From contig NZ_CP039640.1 in assembly GCF_004923295.1 (NCBI RefSeq), positions 248,001 through 312,000 on the forward strand: 64,000 nt of DNA, in the 5' to 3' direction. This document shows, piece by piece, positions 34,804 to 44,242 of this stretch. The DNA is from Azospirillum sp. TSH100 (GTDB lineage: Bacteria; Pseudomonadota; Alphaproteobacteria; Azospirillales; Azospirillaceae). A program made the translations under genes and the position numbers. The notes beneath the pieces are model-generated. The model worked only from the letters and a program-made list of their open reading frames with translations. It ran no database searches and had not been told where the DNA came from. Numbering within the stretch: the first letter of the stretch is position 1; each line of letters begins with the position of its first letter.

Positions 34804-36257
34804 ATGGCGGTCAGCCACCAGCCGGCCGCGGCGCCACGATGGACCCCCATGCCCGCCCTCCCCGACAGCTCCGCGACCGATCCCCTGCACAGCCCGGAGT
34901 TCCAGGCCGGTTTGCTCGCATTGCAGCAGAACGACCGGGAAGCGGCGATCGCAGCCTTCACCTGGGCGGCCGGCAGGTTCCCGATGTACGGCCCCGTTCA
35001 TGCCAACATCGGCACCCTGGCCGGCCAGCTCGGCCACAGCGCCCTGGCCATGCGCTGCTTCCAACGGGCGATCGCGGTCGACCCCGGCCATGCGGAGGTC
35101 TGGTCCAACTTCTCCAGCCAGCTGCGCCGAACCGATCGCGAAGACGCCGCCGTCATGGCCCTCAAGCGCGCGTTGAGCCTGGAGCCCAAGCATGCGAACG
35201 CCCTGTGCAACCTCGGTGCGATCCTGTTCGATGCCGGCCAGACCGCCAGGGCGGAAGCCTGTTTCCGACAGGCGCTTGCACTGGCCCCCAACCATCATGA
35301 GGCGGCGAAGAATCTGGGCTTCGCATTGTTGCGCCGCGGCGACCTGCGGATCGGCTTCAGTTGGTACGAGCATCGCTACGCCGCGGCACCACTGCCTGCG
35401 CCCGTGTTCGACCCGCCGGTTCCCCGCTGGCGCGGCGGGACGCTGAAGGGGCTCTCCCTGCTGGCGGTGGCGGAGCAGGGCGAAGGCGACACCATCCAGT
35501 TCGTGCGCTACGCCAAGCTGGTGGAGCGCGGCGGCGGGACGCTGACCATCACCTGCTCGCATGCGCTGAAGCGCCTGATGGCACGCGCCGACGGGGTGCG
35601 CCACATGGTGGCGACCGGAGATCCGATGCCGCGGGTCGACGCATGGGCTCCCCTGCTGAGCCTGCCGCACCTGCTGGGCACCGACCACGGCAGCATTCCC
35701 GGTGGGGTGCCCTATCTGCATCCGGCGCCGGAGGATGCGGCGGCGTGGCGCACGCAGCTGTCGGGCGTCGCCGGGCTGAAGGTCGGGCTGGTGTGGGCGG
35801 GAAACCCGGCGTTCGGCGGCGATCGCCACCGCTCTCCGCGCTTCGCGGCCGTTGCCCCCCTGCTGGCGCTGCCCGGCCTGCACATGGTCCTGCTGCAGGT
35901 GGGGGATGGACGGCGCGACCTGGCCGGACATGCCCTGCCCCGACCGTCACCGATCTGGGCGGCAGGATCCGCGACTTCGCGGACACGGCGGCGATCATGG
36001 CCGGACTCGACCTCGTCATCACCTCCTGCACGGCGCCGGCGCATCTTGCAGGCGCCCTGGGCCGGCCGGTCTGGATCATGCTGCCATTCGCCCCCGACTG
36101 GCGCTGGATGGAGGGGAGGGCCGACAGCCCCTGGTATCCGACCGCAAGGCTGTTCCGCCAGCCGACGCCCGGGGACTGGACCAGCGTCGTCGCGGCGATC
36201 TCCGCCGAACTGCAGGCGGTGGTCGCCGGTCGCCGCCTCCTGGAGGGACTGGCATGA
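34804..36257 (+). pseudogene. TPR-glycosyltransferase (heptosyltransferase-like C-domain) with a frameshift
   Basis: The frame from 34804 gives TPR repeats (about residues 36-190) and the start of the C-terminal GT-B-like domain (EQGEGDTIQFVRY near residue 225). At about 35937-35943 the family match jumps to another frame, which continues TVTDLGGRIRDFADTAAI, the HLAGALG signature and DWRWMEGRADSPWYPT, ending at the TGA 36255-36257. One missing C in the run at 35938-35941 would restore the frame; otherwise the first frame runs on with unrelated residues to 36279. This is a real frameshift, a sequencing error in a homopolymer, or (less likely) programmed slippage. ATG 34849 is an alternative start. 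Confidence 0.75.
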
Positions 36258-36370
36258 TCGGAACAGCCGCCGGTCTTGATTAGCCAACGGTTAAGCCTGT
36301 CCGGCTAGCCTTCGCGCCACGGCCGGCCGCCGTCATCGGCGTCATTCGGGTTGATTGGGGACACACCGCC

Positions 36371-38542
36371 TTGGACGCGAGCAGCGAGATCAGAGGAACC
36401 GGCCACACTCGGAGGGAGCCGGCCGGCATCCTTCTGAACAGAGCGATCGCCGCCCACCGTGCCGGCCGCCTGAGCGAGGCGGCCGGGATCTATCATGCCC
36501 TGCTCGCATTGGAACCGGCCCATGGCGATGCCTGGCACCTGCTGGGGCTGACCGAGCTGCAATCCCGGCGGGAAGCCGGGGCCCTGACGCTGTTCGACCG
36601 TGCCTTGCTCATCACCCGCGACCGTGCCGAGTACCACAACAGCGTCGGCGAAGGGCTTCGGACGCAAGGCGGCATGGCCGCCGCCGCCGCCGCGTATCGC
36701 AGGGCCGTCGCGCTGCGCCCGGACTACGCCGAACCCGTCATCAACCTCACCCGCGCCCTCCAGCTCCTCGGCCGGCCGGATCGGGCCCGTGCCAGCGGTC
36801 GCCGGGCCATTTCCCTGGCACCGGAACGGACCGAAGGCGCGATCAATCTGGCCCATGCCCTGCTCGACCTCGGGCGCTTCAGCGAGGCGCAGGCCTTCTA
36901 TCATCGGGTGCTGTCGCTTCAGCCCGACCATGCGGAAGCCATCGGTCATCTCAGCCGCGTCGCCCGCGGGTCCGGCGATCCCTGCAGGATGGAAACGGCC
37001 CTGCGCCGCGCCATGCGGGTGGAGCCGCTCGCCATCGACCACCCCCAGGCACTGGGCGACCTGTTCATCCAGCGCCAGGAGCTTGGCGCGGCGGAGCATG
37101 CCTACCGGCGCGTCATCGCACTCAAGCCCGATCATCCGGAGGCGCTGAACGGGCTGGGCAGCGCCTGCCTGATGCAGAAGCGCTATGCGGCGGCCAAGCC
37201 GCATTACCGCCGGGCCATGCTGCTGCGGCCCGATTATCCGAGCCCCCACAACAACATGGCCAATGCGCTGTGGGAACTGGGCGAAGCCGGCGCCGCCCGC
37301 ACCCGCTATCGTCAGGCCATTGCGCTGAAGCCGGACCACCCCGACGCCTACGCCAATCTCGGCCATGCGCTCCGCACCCGGGCCAAGCGGTTCGCCGACT
37401 ACCACGAAGCCGAAAAGGAGTGCCGGCGCGCCCTGCGTCTCGATCCGGGCAACCTTGCGGCCGGCAACAATCTCGGCATCGTGCATCTGTCCCTCAACGA
37501 GCTGAAGGCGGCGGAGCAGTGCTTCCGTCAGGTTCTGGCCCGCAGCGCGGAGAATGCGGACGCCCATTTCAACCTCTCGCTGACCCTGCTGAAGGCCGGC
37601 GCTCTCGAGGAAGGGTGGAGGCATTACGAGTGGCGGTGGCGGACCGGACAGCTTCCGTTGCCGAAGCTGTCCCAGCCACGCTGGCAGGGAGAGCCGTTGG
37701 ATGGCCGCAACATCCTCGTCTATGCCGAGCAGGGGCATGGCGACACGCTGCATTTCGCACGCTATGTCCCGCTTCTTGCGGAGCGGACAGGGGCGGAGCG
37801 CGCCGGGCGGGTGATGCTGGTCGCCCAGCCGGGGCTGGTGCGGCTGCTGAAAGGCATGCCGGGAATCGCTTCGGTGCACGCCGTCAACGACCCGGTTCCG
37901 GAGTTCGACGTCCACACTCCGCTGCTGAGCCTGCCCGGTTTCTTCGGCACGACGCTGGACAGCATCCCGGCGCGGATTCCCTATCTTTCTCCCGATCCGG
38001 CGGACGTGGAGACGTGGAGACGGCGGATTCCGGTCCATGGCGGGGTGCGGATCGGGCTGGTGTGGGCCGGCGATCCGCGTCCGCATATGCTTCACGCCAA
38101 TGCGACGGACCAGCGGCGCAGCATGCCCCTGTCCCAGTTGGCTCCTCTGGCCACCGTACCCGGCGCGGTCTTCTTCAGCCTGCAGAAGGGAGCGGCCGGA
38201 ACGCAGTCGCGCACACCGCCCCGGGGGATGGCGATGGTCGACCTGATGGATGAGGTGACTGATTTCGCCGATACGGCGGCCCTGATCTCCACCCTGGACC
38301 TCGTCATCTGCGTCGACACGTCGGTCGCCCATCTGGCGGGAGCGCTGGGCAAACCGGTGTGGGTCCTGTCGCGTTTCGACGGATGCTGGCGCTGGTTGAC
38401 CGGGCGCCAGACCACCCCCTGGTATCCGACCATGCGCCTGTTCCACCAGACCACACCGGGCGACTGGGCGCCGGTGGTCGAGGCCGTCGCCGGCGCCCTG
38501 CGGGGGTTCGTCGACGAACGGCTTGGAGCGAGCACTCGCTGA
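36371..38542 (+). CDS. Large TPR-glycosyltransferase with heptosyltransferase-like C-domain
   Basis: This 723-residue protein has about ten to eleven TPR repeats over residues 20-410 (for example AYRRVIALKPDHPEALNGLG) followed by a GT-B-like domain: EQGHGDTLHFARY at about 455, PVPEFDVHTPLLSLPGFFG, then TDFADTAALI at about 630 and CVDTSVAHLAGALGKPVW. Proteins of this build are annotated as TPR-containing glycosyltransferases and are linked to flagellin or surface-protein glycosylation. The frame has no early ATG; the TTG at 36371 is preceded by GGGGA nine bases away. It follows the frameshifted paralogue on the same strand. Confidence 0.85.
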   Translation: MDASSEIRGTGHTRREPAGILLNRAIAAHRAGRLSEAAGIYHALLALEPAHGDAWHLLGLTELQSRREAGALTLFDRALLITRDRAEYHNSVGEGLRTQGGMAAAAAAYRRAVALRPDYAEPVINLTRALQLLGRPDRARASGRRAISLAPERTEGAINLAHALLDLGRFSEAQAFYHRVLSLQPDHAEAIGHLSRVARGSGDPCRMETALRRAMRVEPLAIDHPQALGDLFIQRQELGAAEHAYRRVIALKPDHPEALNGLGSACLMQKRYAAAKPHYRRAMLLRPDYPSPHNNMANALWELGEAGAARTRYRQAIALKPDHPDAYANLGHALRTRAKRFADYHEAEKECRRALRLDPGNLAAGNNLGIVHLSLNELKAAEQCFRQVLARSAENADAHFNLSLTLLKAGALEEGWRHYEWRWRTGQLPLPKLSQPRWQGEPLDGRNILVYAEQGHGDTLHFARYVPLLAERTGAERAGRVMLVAQPGLVRLLKGMPGIASVHAVNDPVPEFDVHTPLLSLPGFFGTTLDSIPARIPYLSPDPADVETWRRRIPVHGGVRIGLVWAGDPRPHMLHANATDQRRSMPLSQLAPLATVPGAVFFSLQKGAAGTQSRTPPRGMAMVDLMDEVTDFADTAALISTLDLVICVDTSVAHLAGALGKPVWVLSRFDGCWRWLTGRQTTPWYPTMRLFHQTTPGDWAPVVEAVAGALRGFVDERLGASTR

Positions 38543-38627
38543 GGTTCCCGCAGATGGCCCGGCTGAAGCCTTGGCTCGGCCTGACCACCGGCCGCCCTGC
38601 TGCATCCTCCGGGCCAGGCGACGCCCG

Positions 38628-39812
38628 TCAGTCCGCCTGCGCCGACGGGACCCGCCCTGCCGAGGCGCGGCCGGCAAGCGTCAGGTCGCGATAGGCGGCT
38701 GCGACGGCACGCCAGGAGAAATGCTCGACCACCCGCCGGCGACCGCCCTCGCCCAAACGGCGGCGCAGGGGCGCATCTTCGGCCAGACGGGCGAGTGCGG
38801 CGGCAAGCGCCGGAGTGTCGTCGGCATCCAGCATCAAGCCGGTCTCCTCCTCCACCACCAGATCGCGGTTGCCGGCGATGCGCGTCGCCACCACGGGCAG
38901 GCCGGCTGCCATAGCCTCCAGCACCACGTTGGGCATGCCCTCGTCGCGCGAGGGGAAGACGAAAGCGTCGGCAGCGCGGTAGGCGGCCGGGAGTTCATCC
39001 CGACCGAGCCAGCCGCGGAACATCACCTGCCTTGACAGCCCGAGCCGGACGGCCTGCGCCTCCAGCTCCGGCCGGGCGGGGCCGTCGCCGACGATGGTCA
39101 GGCTGATGCGGTCGCGCGTCGCGGAGGGCAGGGAGGCGAGCGCCTCGAACAGCACGTCCAGCCCCTTCTGCCGCACCACCCGGCCGACGAACAGAAGCGA
39201 CAGGCGGTCGCCGTCATTCCTGGTGTCGGCGGGCGAGAAGCGGGCGGCATCGACGCCGTTGGGGATGATGGCGATCGCCTGGTCCGGGGCGAAGCGGCGG
39301 GCGAGGTCGGCCAACCCTTCACTGTTGGCGACGACGGCCGAGGACCGGCGCCACAGCCAGCCGATCACCGGCCCGGCCAGCCGGTGGTAGAGCGAGATGC
39401 CGTCATACTGGAAACCCGGCACGTCGCCGCCGCGCAGGCTGACCGCATAGGGTACGCCGGACAGCGCCTTCACCATCCAGGCCGCAGGGCCGCAGGGCAG
39501 GCCGAAATAGGCGATGGTGGCATCCGGACGCCAGCGGGCGGCAATCCAGGGTGCCATCACCAGCGAACTGGCGAGGAAGGCCAGCATCTCCGCCACGGAA
39601 CTGCGGTCGCGGCGACGGCGCAGGGTCGGGATGCGGCGGATCTCAACCCCGTCGGCCCGGCGCTCCGATCGCGGCAGATCGCCGAAGGCGGAGGTCAGCA
39701 CCAGCACGTCCTCGCCCAATGCCGCCAGTTCGCGGGCGGTGTTGTCGGTGGCGTTGGCCGCCCCGCCGCCCAACGGCGGAAATTCGTAATTGATCAGCAG
39801 AAGCCGTGCCAT
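38628..39812 (-). CDS. GT4 (group 1) glycosyltransferase
   Basis: This 394-residue GT-B enzyme has an N-terminal acceptor domain (INYEFPPLGGGAANAT at residues 7-22) and a C-terminal donor domain with LLFVGRVVRQKGLD and the EGMPNVVLEAMAAGLPVVAT signature, whose two Glu residues belong to the GT4 donor site. It probably extends a glycan from a nucleotide-sugar donor at the inner membrane. The frame is open further upstream, but ATG 39812 begins the conserved core with MARLLLINYEFPP. It is convergent with the TPR-glycosyltransferase ending at 38542. Confidence 0.9.
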   Translation of the reverse strand: MARLLLINYEFPPLGGGAANATDNTARELAALGEDVLVLTSAFGDLPRSERRADGVEIRRIPTLRRRRDRSSVAEMLAFLASSLVMAPWIAARWRPDATIAYFGLPCGPAAWMVKALSGVPYAVSLRGGDVPGFQYDGISLYHRLAGPVIGWLWRRSSAVVANSEGLADLARRFAPDQAIAIIPNGVDAARFSPADTRNDGDRLSLLFVGRVVRQKGLDVLFEALASLPSATRDRISLTIVGDGPARPELEAQAVRLGLSRQVMFRGWLGRDELPAAYRAADAFVFPSRDEGMPNVVLEAMAAGLPVVATRIAGNRDLVVEEETGLMLDADDTPALAAALARLAEDAPLRRRLGEGGRRRVVEHFSWRAVAAAYRDLTLAGRASAGRVPSAQAD

Positions 39813-39985
39813 GCCGCGCGCCACATTCCCCGTTCGACGAGCGCCATTGATGGGCGGTGAACGGCGGTGATGCAAGCGGTGAAGCAGCTCCATTGGGTGG
39901 CTCCACCTGCCGCCACACCGCCGTCCGGCCGGCGCCGGTTCTATGCAGCACCGGCCATCTCTGCTACTGATCGCACCGTTTCCCG

Positions 39986-41614
39986 ATGCTGTCCGAAACC
40001 AGTTCCTCAACCGGCGCGATGCGGTCCTTCATGAACATCCAGCAAGCCTTCGCCACGGCTCTCGGGTTCCAGCAGAGCGGCAAGGCCGGGGAGGCCGCCC
40101 GGCTGTATGGCGAGATCATCGCCGCCGATCCACAGTTCGCCCCCGCCGCCAACAATCTGGGTCTGCTGCGCGCCGATGCCGGCCACGACGCGGAAGCGGT
40201 GGCGCTGTTCCGCCGTGCCCTGAGCCTGTCGCCGGACTCGCTGAATGGCTGGAACAACATGGGTGCGCTGCTGACCCGGCTTGGCCGGATGGAGGAGGCG
40301 GTGCGGGCCTACCGCGCTTCGGTCCGGCTGAAGCCCGACCAGCCTGCCGCCCTCAATGAGATGGGGATCCAGCTGGAACGGCTGAAACGGCCCGAGGAGG
40401 CGTGCGACGCCTTCGCCCGCGCGGCGGCCCTGGCGCCCGGCGATGCCGAGATCGCCAACAACCACGGCGCCATGCTGCGCATGGCCCACCGGCTGGACGA
40501 GGCGGCGGTGCGCTTCCGCCGCGCCATCGCGCTGAACCCTCACTATGCCGGGGCCTACAGCAACCTGGGCTCCACGGTGAAGGACAAGGGCGCCTTCTGG
40601 GAGGCGCTGCTGGCCTTCCGGCGGGCCACCCGGCTGGACCCGGACTTCGCCGGCGCCCATTGGAACGAAAGCCTGGTCAGGCTGCTGCTGGGCGATTTCG
40701 TCCGGGGCTGGCGCGGCTATGAATGGCGCTGGAAGCACGGCCGCCTGCCCTCGCCACAGCGCAGCTTCGTCCAGCCGCGCTGGGACGGGTCGCCGCTGAA
40801 CGGCCGTCGGCTGCTGGTCTATTGGGAGCAGGGCTTCGGCGACGTGCTGCAATTCGTGCGCTACCTGCCGCTGCTCGCCCAGGCAACCGGCGGACAGCCG
40901 GTCTATCTGGAATGCCAGACGGCATTGCTGCCGGTGCTGCGCCGCCTGCCCGGCACCATCGCGGTGGAAACCGGCGGGCCGCTGCCCGACTTCGACGTGC
41001 AGATCCCGGTGCTGAGCCTGCCGGCCCTGTTCGGCACCCGGCTGGAAACCGTACCGTCCCGCGTTCCCTACCTGTCGGCGGAACCCGATCTGGCGGCGCG
41101 CTGGGGCGAGCGGCTGGCGGGGCTGGCAAGGGATGGGGGCGGCCTGAAGGTCGGCCTGAAGGTCGGTATCGTCTGGGCCGGGTCGCCGACCCACGGCAAC
41201 GACAGGAACCGCTCCATCGGCCTTGCCCCCTTCGCCCGGCTGGCCGCCATCCCCGGCGTCAGCCTCGTCTCCATCCAGAAGGGACCGACCGAGGAACAGG
41301 CGGCAAACCCGCCCGGCGGCTTCCCCCTGCTGAACCTGTCGCCCGACATCAGGGACTTCGCCGACACCGCCGCCATCATGGCCGGCCTCGACCTCGTCGT
41401 CTGCGTCGACACCTCCGTCGCCCATCTCGCAGGCGCGCTGGGCGTCCCCGTCTGGGTGCTGGTCCCCTTCGCACCGGACTGGCGCTGGATGCTCGACCGC
41501 GACGACAGCCCCTGGTATCCGACAATGCGCCTGTTCCGACAGGACCGGCCAGGATCCTGGGACAATGCCATGGACCGGCTGGAGCGCGCCCTGCGCGAGC
41601 GCGCATCCGGATAA
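39986..41614 (+). CDS. TPR-glycosyltransferase with heptosyltransferase-like C-domain
   Basis: This 542-residue protein has about six TPR repeats (residues 18-230), then EQGFGDVLQFVRYLPLL near 281, DFDVQIPVLSLPALFGT, and RDFADTAAIMAGLDLV near 457 with CVDTSVAHLAGALGVPVW. It is an intact paralogue of the genes at 34804, 36371 and 48553. A 12-bp tandem duplication around 41145-41166 produces LKVGLKVG just before the IVWAGSP strand; it keeps the frame. Starts at 40019 or 40031 are alternatives to 39986. It is divergent to the GT4 gene and convergent with the FkbM gene three bases past its stop. Confidence 0.85.
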   Translation: MLSETSSSTGAMRSFMNIQQAFATALGFQQSGKAGEAARLYGEIIAADPQFAPAANNLGLLRADAGHDAEAVALFRRALSLSPDSLNGWNNMGALLTRLGRMEEAVRAYRASVRLKPDQPAALNEMGIQLERLKRPEEACDAFARAAALAPGDAEIANNHGAMLRMAHRLDEAAVRFRRAIALNPHYAGAYSNLGSTVKDKGAFWEALLAFRRATRLDPDFAGAHWNESLVRLLLGDFVRGWRGYEWRWKHGRLPSPQRSFVQPRWDGSPLNGRRLLVYWEQGFGDVLQFVRYLPLLAQATGGQPVYLECQTALLPVLRRLPGTIAVETGGPLPDFDVQIPVLSLPALFGTRLETVPSRVPYLSAEPDLAARWGERLAGLARDGGGLKVGLKVGIVWAGSPTHGNDRNRSIGLAPFARLAAIPGVSLVSIQKGPTEEQAANPPGGFPLLNLSPDIRDFADTAAIMAGLDLVVCVDTSVAHLAGALGVPVWVLVPFAPDWRWMLDRDDSPWYPTMRLFRQDRPGSWDNAMDRLERALRERASG

Positions 41615-41617
41615 GGG

Positions 41618-42418
41618 TCAAAGAGCCGCGTAGGGGCCGTCACGGTGGACCATCACCAGATCGACCTGCCACATCCGCTCGTCATCGGGACGGTAAAGCG
41701 GATCGACGATGTCCCAGACCTGGAAGCCGTAGGGTGCCATGGCGGCGATGATGCGGGGCAGGCGGGCATCCGCGCCGGCGACGGTCGCCTCGATCACGAA
41801 GACGGCGTCCGGCTGCATCAGGGTGGTGGCCCCAGCCAGAACCTCCAGTTCCAGACCGTCGACGTCGATCTTCACCAGCATCGGCCGGGCGTAGCCGCGC
41901 TCGGCACACAGGCCGTCCAGCGAGATGGCGGGGACCGTGCGCAGGGCGGGCAGGGTGCTGTCCGGCTCCGCCCCCTCCAGAATGACGGAGGAATAGAGCC
42001 GGTCCTCGGACACCGCCAGCGGAACCGTGCCATCCCGGCGGGCGACGGCGGCGATGCGGTATTCGGCACTGCGCAGTTGCCCGCACAGGGCCTGCAAGGC
42101 CGGTTCATTCTCGGCCACCGGCTCGATCAGCACATGGTGGGCTTCAGGAAAAGCCTCGTAAAGCGGCGGGGTGCCGGTCTGGGCGCCGACATCGATCACC
42201 GTGGCGGGCCGAAAGCCCCGACCGCGCAACAGCAACAGCGTCTTGTGCTTGCTCTGGCGGATCGCCGTCCGTTGCGACCGGATCAGCGCCAGCAGGGTCA
42301 CTGCCATCGGATCCGTAGGACTGACGCGCAGGATGGCGCGGTAGAACTCCTCCGCCCGTTCCAGGTCGCCGGAGAGATGGACATCGAACGCGATCTTGAG
42401 GCCGTCGACGATGCTCAC
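41618..42418 (-). CDS. FkbM family methyltransferase with N-terminal TPR-like helices
   Basis: This 266-residue protein has residues 1-50 resembling a single TPR hairpin (LERAEEFYRAILRVSPTDP), then the FkbM methyltransferase core: VIDVGAQTG at 74-82 for SAM binding, ISLDGLC, and the hallmark VKIDVDGLELEVLAGA at 182-197. FkbM enzymes O-methylate sugars or polyketides; inside this island a glycan substrate is most likely. A 12-bp perfect hairpin lies about 90 bp upstream of its start. Confidence 0.88.
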   Translation of the reverse strand: MSIVDGLKIAFDVHLSGDLERAEEFYRAILRVSPTDPMAVTLLALIRSQRTAIRQSKHKTLLLLRGRGFRPATVIDVGAQTGTPPLYEAFPEAHHVLIEPVAENEPALQALCGQLRSAEYRIAAVARRDGTVPLAVSEDRLYSSVILEGAEPDSTLPALRTVPAISLDGLCAERGYARPMLVKIDVDGLELEVLAGATTLMQPDAVFVIEATVAGADARLPRIIAAMAPYGFQVWDIVDPLYRPDDERMWQVDLVMVHRDGPYAAL

Positions 42419-42500
42419 GGCGTATTGGGCTCCCGAACTGGCGACCGTCCAGGATTGGCGTACGGTGATTTGCGTACGATGCGACTGGATGGCTGATTAT

Positions 42501-42533
42501 AAAAGTGCCGCGCCGGACGGACCGGCGCGGCAC
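42501..42533 (-). terminator. Hairpin with T-run on the minus strand, upstream of fkbM-like gene
   Basis: A perfect 12-base stem (GTGCCGCGCCGG with CCGGCGCGGCAC) around a five-base loop, with AAAA just left of it, which gives TTTT after the stem on the minus strand. It would stop antisense transcription coming from the right, or act as an attenuator in the leader of the methyltransferase gene. No minus-strand gene ends close to it. Apart from this hairpin I see nothing in the 407-bp gap 42419-42825. Confidence 0.6.
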
Positions 42534-42825
42534 AGTTTCGGCTGGAACCCTTTCCCGGGTCCATAGCAACAGTTGATGATATTTACCCGTTTGTTCAAGC
42601 GCGTTCTTGCAAAACGGCCAGGTTTCCGCTTCGCCGGCCATGCATTTTCCGCAAGCCGGTGCCTGCACGCTTTTTCCGGACGCCGCCCCCGTCCAAAAGC
42701 GGGGATGCGCGCAGGCAATGATCCCGACTCGGGAAGGCCGGCAGGAGGGGCGGAAGGCTCCGCTTGCCAGCGGCGGGGATGCCATGGGATGAAGCGCCGC
42801 CCCCTTCCGCCGACCGGTCCGCGCC

Positions 42826-44217
42826 ATGCCACGCCCCACACCCGACGCCACCCTTCAGGCCGCACTCGACGCCGAACGGGCGGGGAATCGCGAGACCACC
42901 AGGACACTCTGCCTCCAGTTGCTGGAGCTGGCCCCCACCGGCCGGCAGGCGCCGGCAGCGCATGACGCGCTCGCCAGGATCATGGTCGGTCAGGACATGG
43001 CGAAGGCGGCCGACCATGCGCTCGCCGCCTGGAGACTGACGCCCTCTGATCCGACCCGCCGGTCCAACCTGTGGCAGTTGCTGACCCATCTGGGCGAGGC
43101 CGGCGACGTCGCCCGTTTCAAGGGGCGCGAGGACTGCGTCGGGCTGGTGGCGCTGGGCAACGCGCTACGCCGCGACGGGCAGGCGTTGCGGGCGGAGCGG
43201 GCCTATCGCAGGGCGCTGGATCTCTATCCGGAGGTGTCCTTCACGCTGAGCCGGCTGGCCTGCCTGTGCGCCGAGCAACACCGGTTGGAGGAGGCCGACG
43301 CCCTGTTCGCCCAAGCGGCGGAACGCCATGGCGGACGCGACGCCGTCACCCGCACCGACCCTGCCTTTTTGCAGTCCCTGCGCGAAGCGCAGCATCCTGC
43401 CGGCATCCGCGCCACCATCCAGGAGGGCGCCGGAGCCGCCGCACGGCCGCTGGTGGTCTATGCCTGCTGCGACGCGGTCTATGCGCGGAAGTTCCTGCCG
43501 ACCATGGTGCGCTCCATCGCCGAGGACAGCGGGCTGGACTGCGCCATCGCCCTGCATCTGGTCAATCCCGACGCGGAGGCGGAAGCGATGGTGGCGGCCC
43601 TGGCCGCAGCCCATGGCGCCGACCGCTTCATCATCCTGCGCGAGACCATCGACCTGTCGCCGCTGGGCGACAATGCCAAGACCTATTATGCGTGCAGCCG
43701 CTTCCTGGTGCTGCCCGACCTGCTGATCCGCTGGCAGCGGCCGGTGCTGATGCTGGACGTCGACTTGCTGGCGATCCGCGACCTGAACCCGCTGCTGGCG
43801 ACCTCCGCCCGGTCCGACCTCGGCATGATGAGCCATGCTCTGAAGCGCCTGGACATCTGGAGCCTGCTCTACGCCGACGTGCTGCACATCCGGCCGACCA
43901 CGGGGGCGCTGCGCTTCCTCGACCTGACCCGGCGCTATATCCGTCATTTCCTGGACCGCGGCCTGCCCGTCTGGTTCCTCGACCAGGCGGCGCTTGCCGC
44001 CGTGCATCTGGCCGGCTTCACGGCGGAGACGGCACCACGCCTGACGATCTATCCGGCGGACATCCACAGCAGCACGGTGATGGTCGACGCCGAGGGCCGT
44101 TACTGGACCGACGAGAGCGCCTATTTCTATTCGGTCCGCGCCACCGGCGGCGGCCAGCACGCGGTGCACCGGCTGAAGCGCCGGGCCGGGACCACGGCGG
44201 ACGTGAAGCAGGGGTGA
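42826..44217 (+). CDS. TPR-fused GT-A fold (GT8-like) glycosyltransferase
   Basis: This 463-residue protein has TPR-like helices at residues 5-180 (LVALGNALRRDGQALRAERAYRRAL) followed by a nucleotide-sugar transferase domain starting at VVYACCDAVYARKFLPTMVRSI. The DxD motif lies in LMLDVDLLAI (about residue 311), and the WFLDQAALAAV segment is seen in GT8-like and DUF-type transferases. The donor sugar cannot be told. The frame starts at ATG 42826 without a strong Shine-Dalgarno. Its end is 25 bp from the end of the convergent GT17-like gene. Confidence 0.78.
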   Translation: MPRPTPDATLQAALDAERAGNRETTRTLCLQLLELAPTGRQAPAAHDALARIMVGQDMAKAADHALAAWRLTPSDPTRRSNLWQLLTHLGEAGDVARFKGREDCVGLVALGNALRRDGQALRAERAYRRALDLYPEVSFTLSRLACLCAEQHRLEEADALFAQAAERHGGRDAVTRTDPAFLQSLREAQHPAGIRATIQEGAGAAARPLVVYACCDAVYARKFLPTMVRSIAEDSGLDCAIALHLVNPDAEAEAMVAALAAAHGADRFIILRETIDLSPLGDNAKTYYACSRFLVLPDLLIRWQRPVLMLDVDLLAIRDLNPLLATSARSDLGMMSHALKRLDIWSLLYADVLHIRPTTGALRFLDLTRRYIRHFLDRGLPVWFLDQAALAAVHLAGFTAETAPRLTIYPADIHSSTVMVDAEGRYWTDESAYFYSVRATGGGQHAVHRLKRRAGTTADVKQG

Positions 44218-44242
44218 GGTCCGCCGCCGCCTCCGAATTCCT

